Origin: Pseudoalteromonas sp. MMG010
GTDB taxonomy: Bacteria > Pseudomonadota > Gammaproteobacteria > Enterobacterales > Alteromonadaceae
Assembly (NCBI RefSeq): GCF_018100905.1
Contig: NZ_JAGJEG010000005.1
Location: 62,001 to 126,000, forward strand
Reading direction: 5' to 3'
Length of the DNA stretch: 64,000 nucleotides
This document shows, piece after piece, positions 29,172 to 38,465 of the stretch (the first letter of the stretch is position 1; each line of letters starts with the position of its first letter). Made by a program: the position numbers and the translations under genes. A model generated the notes under the pieces. The model searched no databases. It saw only the letters and a program-made list of their open reading frames with translations, and was not told where the DNA came from.

Positions 29172-32000
29172 CTAAGCGAATTGGCGTTGTTCACCTTCAC
29201 CATCTACATTACTCACACAACGACCACAGATTTCAGGGTGTGCAGGATCAACCCCTACATCATCGCTGTAATGCCAACAACGCTCACATTTAGCAGCATC
29301 AGTAGCGGCAACACTAATGTATAACCCTTCAATTTCTGTTGCTTGTGTATCGTTAGGCTGGCTTTGTACTTGCTCTACAGTGACCGCAGAGGTAAGTAAT
29401 ACAAAACGTAGCTCATCACCTAATGCAGTTAATGTGCTGCTTAGCGCTTCGTTAGCGTATAAATTAACGGTTGCTTGCAAAGTAGCACCAATGACTTCTT
29501 CTTTACGCGCAGCTTCTAAAACACGATTCACTTCATCGCGAACATTTAAAATAGCTTGCCAATCGTCATTACTAAATTGTGTACTTGTCGGTTTTTGTAA
29601 ACCTTCATACCACACAGATGTAAATACAAATTCGCCACGTTCACCAGGTAATGCTTGCCAAATTTCTTGCGCTGTAAAACTCATAATCGGTGCCATCCAA
29701 CGCGTCATCGCCTCAGCAATATGGTACAAGGCTGTTTGACATGAACGACGAGCATGACTATCACTTTTCGCAGTATATTGACGGTCTTTAATAACATCTA
29801 GGTAGAATGAACCTAATTCACCCGTACAGAAATTCATCAGCTTTTGCGTTACTAATAACATTTGGTAATTATCATAAGCAGATACAATTTCTTCTTGCAG
29901 CTGTGCAGCTTGCCCTACGATCCATTTATCAAGCTCAACCATTTCATCAACTGGCACTTGATCCGTTTTCGGATCAAACCCACTTAAGTTAGCTAATAAA
30001 TATCGGCTCGTATTACGAATACGACGGTAACGATCGGCAGAGCGTTTAAATATCTCATCAGACACAGTCATTTCTGCAGTGTAGTCGGTAGAAGCAACCC
30101 ACAAGCGTAGAATGTCGGCACCTAGCTTATTCATCACATTTTGTGGCGAAATAACATTACCTAATGATTTAGACATTTTACGGCCGTTTTCATCAACAGT
30201 AAAACCATGAGTTAATACCTGACGGTATGGTGCATGACCATTAATCGCAACCGATGTCATCATTGAAGACATAAACCAACCACGGTGTTGATCTGAACCT
30301 TCAAGGTATAAATCAGCTGGGCCAGTAAGTTCTTCACGCGCATCAACTACACACGCATGTGATACACCAGAATCAAACCATACATCTAACGTATCTTGTA
30401 CTTTCATGTATTGTTTTGCGTCTTCTTCACCTAGTAAATTTACAGGGTCTAAGTCATACCATGCTTGAATACCCGACTTTTCAACTAAGTCGGCAGCTTG
30501 TCCAATTAACTCTTGTGTATTTGGATGCAATGCACCTGTATCTTTATCGACAAATAAAGCAATTGGCACACCCCAAGTACGTTGGCGCGAAATACACCAA
30601 TCAGGACGCCCTTCTACCATGTTAGCTATACGGCTTTCGCCCCACTCTGGTAACCACTGTGTATTTTTTATTTCGGCTAATGAATCTTGACGTAAATTAG
30701 CCTGATCCATACTTACAAACCACTGCGGTGTCGCACGGAAAATAATAGGCGTTTTATGACGCCAACAATGAGGATAACTATGCGTTAACGCATGATGATG
30801 CATAAGAGCACCACGTTCAGTAAGTACTTCAACTACGCTCGCATTAGCTTTAAATACATGTTGGCCTGCAAATAATTCAGTATCAGGCAAGTAAACACCA
30901 TTTGCACCGACTGGATTAGCAACTTCTAGGTTGTAATTCAAACCGGCTACAAAATCTTCTTGACCATGCCCTGGCGCGGTATGAACAACACCGGTACCTG
31001 ATTCAGTCGTAACGTGCTCAGCAACAATAACAGGAACATCAAAGTCATAAAATGGATGAGCTACTTGTAAGTTTTCTAATGCAGCCCCTTTTACATAACC
31101 TAAAATATGATAATGATTAAAGCCAAAACGGTCCATTGCATCTTTTACTAACTCAGCGCCTAATATAAGACGTTGTTGTGAACCTTCATCATCAACTTGA
31201 ACTAAAGCGTATTCTAAGTCTGCATGTACGGCTACTGCACGGTTAGCTGGTAAAGTCCATGGCGTCGTCGTCCAAATAACAGTCCCTACGCTCCCCGTAC
31301 CTTGATGCGCTTGCGCTAAGTCAAATGCCTTAATCACCGCGTCTTGATCGGCAAATATAAAACGTACATCAATGGCAGGAGATTGCTTATCTTGATATTC
31401 AACTTCGGCTTCTGCTAAGGCAGAACCACAATCGGTACACCAATGCACAGGTTTAGCACCTTTGTGTAAATGGCCTTTTTCGATAATACGGCCAAGAACA
31501 CGAATCGCATTCGCTTCAAAATCAAAGTTCATTGTTAAATAAGGTTTATCCCAATCAGCAAACACACCTAAGCGTTTAAAATCAGTTTTTTGCCCTTCAA
31601 CTTGCTTTTTAGCGTATGCACGACACTTTTCTCTAAATTCGGCCGCACTGACTTTAACGCCAGGCTTACCAACTTTTTTCTCTACCATTAATTCTATTGG
31701 TAAACCATGACAATCCCAACCAGGAATGTAAGGTGCATCAAAGTCAGATAAGGTTTTAGCCTTAACAATAATATCTTTTAAAATTTTATTAACTGAATGA
31801 CCTAGGTGAATATCACCATTTGCATACGGAGGGCCGTCATGCAATATAAAAGTCTTTTTACCTTTTTTGGCATTACGAATTTGACCATATAAGTCTTGCT
31901 CATACCATGTTTTAAGCATTTTTGGTTCACGTTGGGCCAAATTGCCGCGCATTGGAAACGTTGTTTCCGGTAAGTTCAAAGTATGTTTGTAGTCGCTCAT
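29172..32000 (-). CDS. ileS: IleS, isoleucyl-tRNA synthetase
   Basis: This 942-residue class I synthetase has the HIGH motif ([13 protein letters not shown]), the KMSKS motif ([13 protein letters not shown]), the editing domain and a C-terminal zinc finger with paired cysteines (CERCWHY, CGRCVSN). It is the bacterial type 1 form. AGGATAA precedes the ATG. It lies in the ribF-ileS-lspA-fkpB-ispH operon. Confidence 0.97.
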   Translation of the reverse strand: MSDYKHTLNLPETTFPMRGNLAQREPKMLKTWYEQDLYGQIRNAKKGKKTFILHDGPPYANGDIHLGHSVNKILKDIIVKAKTLSDFDAPYIPGWDCHGLPIELMVEKKVGKPGVKVSAAEFREKCRAYAKKQVEGQKTDFKRLGVFADWDKPYLTMNFDFEANAIRVLGRIIEKGHLHKGAKPVHWCTDCGSALAEAEVEYQDKQSPAIDVRFIFADQDAVIKAFDLAQAHQGTGSVGTVIWTTTPWTLPANRAVAVHADLEYALVQVDDEGSQQRLILGAELVKDAMDRFGFNHYHILGYVKGAALENLQVAHPFYDFDVPVIVAEHVTTESGTGVVHTAPGHGQEDFVAGLNYNLEVANPVGANGVYLPDTELFAGQHVFKANASVVEVLTERGALMHHHALTHSYPHCWRHKTPIIFRATPQWFVSMDQANLRQDSLAEIKNTQWLPEWGESRIANMVEGRPDWCISRQRTWGVPIALFVDKDTGALHPNTQELIGQAADLVEKSGIQAWYDLDPVNLLGEEDAKQYMKVQDTLDVWFDSGVSHACVVDAREELTGPADLYLEGSDQHRGWFMSSMMTSVAINGHAPYRQVLTHGFTVDENGRKMSKSLGNVISPQNVMNKLGADILRLWVASTDYTAEMTVSDEIFKRSADRYRRIRNTSRYLLANLSGFDPKTDQVPVDEMVELDKWIVGQAAQLQEEIVSAYDNYQMLLVTQKLMNFCTGELGSFYLDVIKDRQYTAKSDSHARRSCQTALYHIAEAMTRWMAPIMSFTAQEIWQALPGERGEFVFTSVWYEGLQKPTSTQFSNDDWQAILNVRDEVNRVLEAARKEEVIGATLQATVNLYANEALSSTLTALGDELRFVLLTSAVTVEQVQSQPNDTQATEIEGLYISVAATDAAKCERCWHYSDDVGVDPAHPEICGRCVSNVDGEGEQRQFA

Positions 32001-32021
32001 TTATCCTACTTTCCGTTTCGG

Positions 32022-32951
32022 CTACCTAATTAAACCAAAACACTGCTTAGCGGCTGCAACATCAGTTGCAATTTGTGCCGTTAATTGTGTTAATGTCTCG
32101 AATTTTTTTTCATCACGTAGCTTTTTAATCAGCTCGACGTGCATAAACTGTCCATAAATATCTTGCGAAAAATCAAAGAGGTGAACCTCTAATAGTGCGC
32201 GTGTTCCATTAAAAGTGGGTTTGTTACCAATATTGGCAACCCCAAAAATCTGTTGTGAGCCAATAAAAGCCCTCACTGCAAATACACCATTTACAGGACA
32301 TACTTGACGTTTCAAGGCAATATTTGCCGTTCTAAACCCAAGTTCACGCCCTTTTTCCCAACCGTGTATTACACGCCCAGAAATAGCATAATCATGGCCA
32401 AGCATCACTTTAGCATTTAATAAATCGCCAGACGCTAATGCCTCACGAATCAAAGTACTGCTTACTCTAGCATTTAATTGGCGAAAACTCGCGGTGCTTT
32501 TAACATCCATGCCGGCTTTTTCGCCAATACGGGTTAACAATTCAAAGTTGCCTTTTCGCTGTTTACCAAAACGAAAATCATCTCCCACTGTCAGTGCTTT
32601 TACACCTAACTTGCTTAGCAATACATCATTAACAAATTGCTCTGCGCTTACATTGGCAAATTGCTGATTAAAACTGATACAAATCACCCGGGCTATTCCC
32701 AGCGCTTTTAATAACCTAAGCTTATCTCGCAGCCTAGTTAAACGTGCTGGCGCATTTTGCTTAGCAAAAAACTCTTGTGGCTGAGGTTCAAACAACATCA
32801 CTGTGCTGGGTAAGTTATGCGCTTTCGCATCACTAAGTAGACCTTTAATCACTTCAGCATGACCTAAATGCACACCGTCAAAATTACCAATAGTCAGTAC
32901 ACAGCCAAAATGATGCGCACGAATATTGTGTATACCTCTAATTAATTCCAT
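32022..32951 (-). CDS. ribF: RibF, riboflavin kinase/FAD synthetase
   Basis: RibF turns riboflavin into FMN and FAD. The 309-residue protein has an N-terminal adenylyltransferase domain (GNFDGVHLGHAEVI, VGDDFRFGKQRKGN) and a C-terminal riboflavin kinase domain (GRELGFRTANIALKRQ, GVANIGNKPTF). An AGGTGG Shine-Dalgarno precedes the ATG. It is in the murJ-ribF-ileS order conserved in gammaproteobacteria. Confidence 0.96.
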   Translation of the reverse strand: MELIRGIHNIRAHHFGCVLTIGNFDGVHLGHAEVIKGLLSDAKAHNLPSTVMLFEPQPQEFFAKQNAPARLTRLRDKLRLLKALGIARVICISFNQQFANVSAEQFVNDVLLSKLGVKALTVGDDFRFGKQRKGNFELLTRIGEKAGMDVKSTASFRQLNARVSSTLIREALASGDLLNAKVMLGHDYAISGRVIHGWEKGRELGFRTANIALKRQVCPVNGVFAVRAFIGSQQIFGVANIGNKPTFNGTRALLEVHLFDFSQDIYGQFMHVELIKKLRDEKKFETLTQLTAQIATDVAAAKQCFGLIR

Positions 32952-33035
32952 GCCACCTAATGCCTTATTTCAACGCGTTTCTATTTACCTGTAACAGTGT
33001 AAATTATGCAGAATTGCCCGATTATAATCTTTTTT

Positions 33036-34616
33036 TTAGTTTGATTCAGTAGTTGCAACACTTTTTATCGTATTTAGTCTAATACCGAGTAAAAACAGCA
33101 CTAAAAAATAAATAGCCCCCGCTAGTAACAGTAAACCGAACAACAGTAAAACTTGATCATAAAACACCCACTCTTTCCAGGTAAATTGGGTCGAAACAAA
33201 CCCTATACACACGCCCATCACTATAGCGCCGAATACACACTTAATAGTAAATTTTGAACTGAACGCTGAAAACGAATACACCTGATCTTTTTTAAGTTGT
33301 CGATATAATAAATACGCATTGCAACTTGCCGATAGCGATGTCGCTAATGCAAGGCCTAAATAACCAATAAAAGGAGCCAATATAATATTAAAAACCATAT
33401 TCAGTACTAACGTAATAATGCCAATACGCACAGGTGTTTTAGTATCTTGACGAGCATAAAAGCCTGGAGCCAGTACTTTAATAAGCATAAAACTGACTAA
33501 GCCCACTGAATAAGCAACAACGCCAAAACTAACGGCACTGACATGATCAATTTCACTGTGTTCAAAAGCACCATGATCAAATAAAACAGAAATAATTAAA
33601 GGGCTAGTGATCATTAACCCCACCATGGCCGGTAAACCCAAAAATATAACAAACCGCACGCCCCAATCTAAGGTATGTTGAAAGTCATTTTTATTATCAC
33701 TACTGTGTAATTTAGAAAGCGCAGGCAAAATAACGGTCGCTATACCAATCCCAAATAAGCCCAACGGAAATTCAATTAACCTATCAGAGTAATATAACCA
33801 AGCGATAGACCCTGTCATCAACATCGAAGCGATAACGGTATCGAGTAATAAATTAATTTGGCTAATGGATACCCCAAAAAGTGCAGGAAGCATTAGCTTT
33901 CTTACCTTTTTAACATTTTCATCTTTCCAACCCCATTTGGGCCAAACTAACATTTTTGCCCGCAATAAAAAGGGAAGCTGAAATAGTAACTGAACCAAAC
34001 CACCTACAAATACACCAATAGCAAGTGAGTAAGCACCCACACTAAATTTATCATGCAACAAAATAGCACAGCTAATAATACTGACGTTCAGCAGTACGGG
34101 CGTAAATGCAGCTACGGCAAAACGATTGTAAACGTTCATCAGAGCACCGCTTAATGCGACTAAACTAACAAAAAACAAATAAGGAAAGGTTAATTTTAAT
34201 AATGCACTTGCCAACTCAAATTTAGCGCCATCAGGTCCCCCTTGCCACCAATCAATAAACCAGCCGGTACCAAATAGGGCTGCGATTACCGGCGAAGCTA
34301 TCACGCCAATTAAAGTAACAATCAGTACAATACACCCAAGAGTTCCCGCGGCATTGGCAACAAACAATTTTACTTTATCATCACCTTGTTGTTCTTTTAT
34401 TTCGCTTAAAACGGGTACAAATGCTTGCGCAAATGCGCCTTCTGCGAATAAACGCCTTAAAAAGTTAGGGATACGATTAGCAAAAAGAAAAACATCGGCC
34501 GCCGCACCAGCGCCTAATAAATTAGCCACCACGGCATCACGCACGAGCCCTAATATTCTTGATATCATAGTCATACAGCTCACTATCATACCGGAGCGAA
34601 ATAAACCCTTGGCCAC
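33036..34616 (-). CDS. murJ: MurJ, lipid II flippase
   Basis: MurJ moves lipid II across the inner membrane. The 526-residue protein has about fourteen membrane helices; conserved early segments SCMTMISRILGLVRDAVVAN and FAEGAFAQAFVPVL are clear. The start is GTG at 34616, six bases after AGG; an overlapping ATG two bases upstream is out of frame. It heads the minus-strand block that runs through ribF and diverges from rpsT. Confidence 0.95.
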   Translation of the reverse strand: MAKGLFRSGMIVSCMTMISRILGLVRDAVVANLLGAGAAADVFLFANRIPNFLRRLFAEGAFAQAFVPVLSEIKEQQGDDKVKLFVANAAGTLGCIVLIVTLIGVIASPVIAALFGTGWFIDWWQGGPDGAKFELASALLKLTFPYLFFVSLVALSGALMNVYNRFAVAAFTPVLLNVSIISCAILLHDKFSVGAYSLAIGVFVGGLVQLLFQLPFLLRAKMLVWPKWGWKDENVKKVRKLMLPALFGVSISQINLLLDTVIASMLMTGSIAWLYYSDRLIEFPLGLFGIGIATVILPALSKLHSSDNKNDFQHTLDWGVRFVIFLGLPAMVGLMITSPLIISVLFDHGAFEHSEIDHVSAVSFGVVAYSVGLVSFMLIKVLAPGFYARQDTKTPVRIGIITLVLNMVFNIILAPFIGYLGLALATSLSASCNAYLLYRQLKKDQVYSFSAFSSKFTIKCVFGAIVMGVCIGFVSTQFTWKEWVFYDQVLLLFGLLLLAGAIYFLVLFLLGIRLNTIKSVATTESN

Positions 34617-34780
34617 ATTAAACCTATAAAAAATTCCTTAAGTTGAGCGATTATGCCTAAAATTAGTTTAAATCACTAGGCTGTTACAGCCTGCTTTGTT
34701 ACAATAGCGATATTAACTGCTAAAGCGGCAAATTGATGTTCGTTATAAGGAGCAGTTTTTCTTGGATTGTTAAAAAAACA

Positions 34781-34809
34781 TTGACAGCCATGATAAAAAC
34801 AGGCATATT
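34781..34809 (+). promoter_or_regulatory. rpsT sigma-70 promoter
   Basis: A perfect TTGACA -35, a 17-bp spacer and CATATT -10 lie about 48 bp upstream of the rpsT UUG start. Confidence 0.7.
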
Positions 34810-34856
34810 CCACGGCCTTTAATTTAAGCTTTATTTAAGATTGTTAGGAGCAAACC

Positions 34857-35117
34857 TTGGCTAACATCAAGTCTGCAAAAAAACGCGCTATCACCAGCGA
34901 AAAAAACCGTCAACACAACGCAAGTCGTCGTTCAATGATGCGTACTTACTTCAAAAAAGTAACCGTAGCTATTGAAGCTGGTGACAAAGAAGCTGCACAG
35001 CAAGCTTTTTCTGTTGCAACACCTATCTTAGACCGTTACGCAACTAAGGGTCTAATTCACAAAAACAAAGCTGCTCGTCATAAGAGCCGTTTAGCTGCTA
35101 AAATTAAAGCACTATAA
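34857..35117 (+). CDS. rpsT: 30S ribosomal protein S20
   Basis: S20 is an 86-residue, lysine-rich protein that binds 16S rRNA early in 30S assembly. The sequence [17 protein letters not shown] is typical. It starts with TTG (34857-34859), eight bases after TTAGGAG. E. coli rpsT also starts with UUG, where the weak start is part of translational autoregulation, so the unusual codon is probably functional. Confidence 0.97.
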   Translation: MANIKSAKKRAITSEKNRQHNASRRSMMRTYFKKVTVAIEAGDKEAAQQAFSVATPILDRYATKGLIHKNKAARHKSRLAAKIKAL

Positions 35118-35132
35118 TTTGTTTTTGAAATT

Positions 35133-35161
35133 AAAAAAACCGGCTTAGCCGGTTTTTTTTT
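35133..35161 (+). terminator. rpsT terminator
   Basis: CCGGC pairs with GCCGG around a 3-nt loop, with seven As before and nine Ts after. Confidence 0.9.
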
Positions 35162-35179
35162 GCTTAAAATTTAATGTCA

Positions 35180-35563
35180 TTATAAACAATTAAGTTCTGG
35201 GTAAAACTTATTAAGTATTAAAGCAATTCTCTTTGGGTTAAATGGTTTTACCACATAACCTTTTGCGCCTAGATTAATTGCCTCTTTAATTTCTTCAACA
35301 TCAGAATGCGCTGATGCCATCACAACATTTGTTTGAGGGTTTAATTCATTAATTTGAGCAATTAAATCTTTACCATCTCCGTCAGGCAACTCTACATCTA
35401 AAAAAATAATATTAAACGCAGTTGTTTTACACTCGTTAATACACTGCGAAGCCGTTGCGGCCTCTGTTACATTTTCTATACCCAAATGCATTAGAGTTTG
35501 CTTTAAAAATCCACGTACTGTGCTAACATCATCAACAATTAAAATTGATAGCTGTGTATCCAT
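35180..35563 (-). CDS. single-domain CheY-like response regulator
   Basis: The 127-residue protein is a receiver domain only: LIVDDVSTVRGFL, phospho-acceptor aspartate in IIFLDVELPDGDG, MASAHS, and VVKPFN. There is no output domain and no kinase gene nearby. It may act by protein interaction, as CheY does. The partner cannot be told from the sequence. Confidence 0.9.
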   Translation of the reverse strand: MDTQLSILIVDDVSTVRGFLKQTLMHLGIENVTEAATASQCINECKTTAFNIIFLDVELPDGDGKDLIAQINELNPQTNVVMASAHSDVEEIKEAINLGAKGYVVKPFNPKRIALILNKFYPELNCL

Positions 35564-35665
35564 GTGTTTCCCCGTAAGCTTTACATTAGCTTAAGTGATT
35601 ATTTAACTTAGTTTTAATTATTATTTCATTATAGAGACCTACGCTAAAAAGGCCAGATTTGCTTT

Positions 35666-36118
35666 ATGTCTAAAACGTCAAAGAAACAAACTTTACTTAC
35701 AAGCCAACCAAAAAAACGTAAACCGGCTAAAAACACCAATAAACTTAAGCCAACAAATACACAAATAAATGGAGCAAAAGCTAGCGAAAAAAAACCAGGC
35801 GCACCGCAAAAAAAGACTCGCTCAAAAAAAGTGGGATTCACTTTATTAGCAAGCTGTCTTTTAGTGCTTTTTATTTTCCCTAAACCGACTTTACTCAGCT
35901 ATCAAAAACTTGGCATGTTAAGCGAAAGCATATACTGGCCAGGTTTTTTTGGTTATGGTAGCCGGTTAGTTGACTCTCACTTTCATCCGCAAGTAGATAG
36001 TGACCGAAAAACACTTTACTTATGCAGCGACAAAGCCAATCCTAAAAGCTGTCAGAAGTATACTATCGTCGCGGATAAAGGGGTTGTTTCTGCGCTCAAA
36101 GCTTACTTTAACCATTAA
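35666..36118 (+). CDS. hypothetical single-pass membrane protein
   Basis: I do not recognise the family. The 150-residue protein has a strongly basic, Lys/Pro-rich N-terminal tail (~1-55), one membrane helix (~57-73, FTLLASCLLVLFIFP) and a ~75-residue C-terminal domain with two cysteines (YLCSDK, KSCQKY). The charge pattern puts the tail in the cytoplasm and the C-terminal domain in the periplasm. A disulfide is possible. Coding is supported by length, sensible composition and a clean reading frame in an otherwise open gap. Confidence 0.65.
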   Translation: MSKTSKKQTLLTSQPKKRKPAKNTNKLKPTNTQINGAKASEKKPGAPQKKTRSKKVGFTLLASCLLVLFIFPKPTLLSYQKLGMLSESIYWPGFFGYGSRLVDSHFHPQVDSDRKTLYLCSDKANPKSCQKYTIVADKGVVSALKAYFNH

Positions 36119-36218
36119 AAAAACTAATCTGAAAATTTAAAATTACTTGGTTGAAAGGTGTGCAAAAGATCACCATAATGGCGCTCCTTTTTTCAACAAC
36201 TGAACTATTGAAACGACC

Positions 36219-36464
36219 ATGCTAAACGAGCTAGATTGGCTTTTAAACACGACATTACTTGCACTTGGGTTAGGTGCTTTTTTTATTAACCAACTTACAC
36301 TGCTTCGTATTGCTGCGATAAGCGCGTGTGCCTTACTGTTTATATCTTTTAATTTAGATTTTATGTCGTCAAGCGTGATTTCAAACATGAGTTTAGTGCT
36401 GATAAATACATTTTATTTGTTCAAGGTGTATACCTTTGGGCAGTTTAATGTAAGCCAAAGTTAA
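36219..36464 (+). CDS. small hypothetical membrane protein
   Basis: The 81-residue protein is almost entirely hydrophobic, with two or three predicted helices (LLNTTLLALGLGAFFIN; LLRIAAISACALLFISF; a third after residue 55). It ends 27 bp before a clear terminator, which supports expression. The ribosome binding site is weak. No family was recognised. Confidence 0.55.
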   Translation: MLNELDWLLNTTLLALGLGAFFINQLTLLRIAAISACALLFISFNLDFMSSSVISNMSLVLINTFYLFKVYTFGQFNVSQS

Positions 36465-36490
36465 ACAATTCTCTCCCTAGAATTTTTTAT

Positions 36491-36514
36491 AGCCCAGCCA
36501 TGCTGGGCTTTTTT
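36491..36514 (+). terminator. terminator after small membrane protein
   Basis: AGCCCAGC pairs with GCTGGGCT around a 3-nt loop and is followed by a T run. Confidence 0.85.
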
Positions 36515-36586
36515 ATTTAAAGAGTTGGCTGTCATGTTGAACTAAGTTAATATTTCTAACGTATAAATCAACTTTTGGGCGTTATT

Positions 36587-37165
36587 ATGTCAATTTCTGA
36601 TTTCGATTTATTTTTATCTTCGATGGAAGATGTTACCCCACTTAAACATGACACCATTGACCCTATTGCAAACAATGCGACCTTCGCTTTAGCGCAACAA
36701 GAAAAACGCAACGCTGCGCAATTACGTTTAGCCGATGACGAAAACTACTTATTAACAGAGCGAGTTGAATTGCTCGATCCATACGCTATGCTCAGCTATA
36801 AAAAAGAAGGTGTTCAACATGGCGTGTTTAAAAACCTACGCTTAGCAAAATATCAATTAGATGCCACTTTAGATTTACATGGCCAATTACTTAAAAATGC
36901 TCGATTAGCATTATTTAATTTTGTTAATGACTGCCACCAGCGAAATATTAGAGTGGTGTTAATTAGACATGGCATTGGAATTAAGAATAAAAGTCAGCCG
37001 GGTGTATTAAAAAGCTATGTAAATAAATGGCTTAAACAACTACCTTGTGTACTTGCGTATCACACAGCACAGAAGCACCACGGAGGAAGTGGTGCAACCT
37101 ATGTGCTAATAAAGAAAAGTGATGAGAAGAAACACGAAAACCGTGAAATTCATAGCAAACGTTAA
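36587..37165 (+). CDS. smrA: SmrA-like Smr-domain protein
   Basis: The 192-residue protein has the DUF1832-type N-terminal region and a C-terminal Smr domain with the LDLHGQLLKNARLALFNFV motif and VLIRHGIGIKNKSQPG, then HGGSGATYVLI. Smr domains have nuclease activity; E. coli SmrA/YdaL is a small endonuclease-like protein. The ATG at 36587 (MSISDFD) is preferred over an upstream TTG. Its stop overlaps the stop of a small convergent gene. Confidence 0.87.
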   Translation: MSISDFDLFLSSMEDVTPLKHDTIDPIANNATFALAQQEKRNAAQLRLADDENYLLTERVELLDPYAMLSYKKEGVQHGVFKNLRLAKYQLDATLDLHGQLLKNARLALFNFVNDCHQRNIRVVLIRHGIGIKNKSQPGVLKSYVNKWLKQLPCVLAYHTAQKHHGGSGATYVLIKKSDEKKHENREIHSKR

Positions 37166-37308
37166 GCCAGTACCTCAATTGTATTATCATCCATAATATA
37201 GGCGTGTTGATATTGCCCATTACCTTGGTTAAACCATGCAGATACACCTAGGATTACTACTGAGATAACTACTAAACTTAATTTGACACCACTATGACTA
37301 GACTTCAT
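37162..37308 (-). CDS. 48-residue single-helix membrane protein
   Basis: This short gene encodes MKSSHSGVKLSLVVISVVIL followed by GVSAWFNQG and a C-terminal part ending TIEVLA. It has one membrane helix (~9-25) and a ~20-residue tail. GAGGT lies seven bases before the ATG, and the open frame exactly fills the space up to the smrA stop. It lies downstream of the hydroxyacid dehydrogenase on the same strand. No function is known. Coding is supported by the ribosome site, codon sense and hydrophobic pattern, not by any recognised family. Confidence 0.62.
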   Translation of the reverse strand: MKSSHSGVKLSLVVISVVILGVSAWFNQGNGQYQHAYIMDDNTIEVLA

Positions 37309-37407
37309 TACAACCTCTTTTATTTTTATTATGTTGCTTATAGTTTAACCACAGTAATAAAAATGACACAAGGTAACAAGGTGTTTTATAAATTATTTAG
37401 TTTGGTG

Positions 37408-38328
37408 TTAATAACCTTTTGTTCTATTAATCTTATTAATAAGCGGCACTTTATCGTTAAAACAGTTGATATTGTGAGCGATTTGTTCAACTACATTATT
37501 AATATCAGATAATGCGGCACAATGCGGGGTAATCGTTATTTTTGGGTGAGACCAAAATGGGTGGTTAGGCGATAAGGGTTCTTCATTAAAGACATCTAAT
37601 GTTGCCGCTGCAATTTTATTGCTATCTAAGGCGTCAATTAAATCGCTATCAATTACATGCTGCCCCCTTGCTACATTTATTACAATTGCATGCGCTGGCA
37701 GCTTATCTAAAAGCTCGCTATTAATAATGCCCTTTGTCGTCGGTGTTAAAGGTAACAAGCACACTAACACATCGACAACCGGTAGCATTTTATTTAATCC
37801 CGACAGCCCAAAATGTAGTTCGACATTGCTATCCTCTCGAGGATGGTTAGCCCATGCACTCACCGTGAAATCATTTTTAAGTAATTTAGCAGCACATACT
37901 TTGGCAAGCTCACCATAGCCAAGTAATCCAACGTGGTTAAAATGTAATGCCCGCTTAGGTTTCCAGGTTTCATTAGCTTGCTTTATGAAATATTCTTTTA
38001 ATCTTAACTTATGTGCCAACACGTGAGTTAACACATAGTCAGCCATATCATTAGCCAACTGCGTATCAACAATACGTACCACCTGTACCGTTTCCTCTAA
38101 TACAGATAAATCAATACTATCGACACCAGCGCCAAAAGAAGACACAACTTTTAGATTTGGTAGTTGTTGCCACATATCTAATGGCGCATTCCAGGCAAGA
38201 ACAAATTTAATACCGCGGGGATCATCACAATCAGGCCATTGCTCTATTTTAATACCTGCGAGCCTGGCACTTAATTTAGCAATTAATTTGGTGTTATCTC
38301 TTCGCGAAATTGCCACTAATACCGACAT
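37408..38328 (-). CDS. D-2-hydroxyacid dehydrogenase, GhrA-like
   Basis: The 306-residue protein is an NAD(P)H-dependent D-isomer-specific 2-hydroxyacid dehydrogenase resembling glyoxylate/hydroxypyruvate reductase A. It has the Rossmann segment VGLLGYGELAKVCAAKL, the catalytic Arg in INVARGQHVI, Glu in DVFNEEPLS and His in TPHCAA. It likely reduces glyoxylate or hydroxypyruvate in the cytoplasm; the substrate is inferred. AGGAG precedes the ATG. Confidence 0.87.
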   Translation of the reverse strand: MSVLVAISRRDNTKLIAKLSARLAGIKIEQWPDCDDPRGIKFVLAWNAPLDMWQQLPNLKVVSSFGAGVDSIDLSVLEETVQVVRIVDTQLANDMADYVLTHVLAHKLRLKEYFIKQANETWKPKRALHFNHVGLLGYGELAKVCAAKLLKNDFTVSAWANHPREDSNVELHFGLSGLNKMLPVVDVLVCLLPLTPTTKGIINSELLDKLPAHAIVINVARGQHVIDSDLIDALDSNKIAAATLDVFNEEPLSPNHPFWSHPKITITPHCAALSDINNVVEQIAHNINCFNDKVPLINKINRTKGY

Positions 38329-38465
38329 GATGATCTCCTGTTATTAAATAATGTAATAAAACACACATGCAAACTATTTAAAAGGTCACACTATTGCAAA
38401 ATAAATGTCATACCTAAAACTTAACCTAGCACCACAGCATGCACTAATGTGTAAAAGAGGTTTAT

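Noticed and set aside
37294-37512. 72-codon plus-strand frame
   Set aside because: It runs antisense across the start of the 48-residue gene and the end of the hydroxyacid dehydrogenase gene and lacks a ribosome site.
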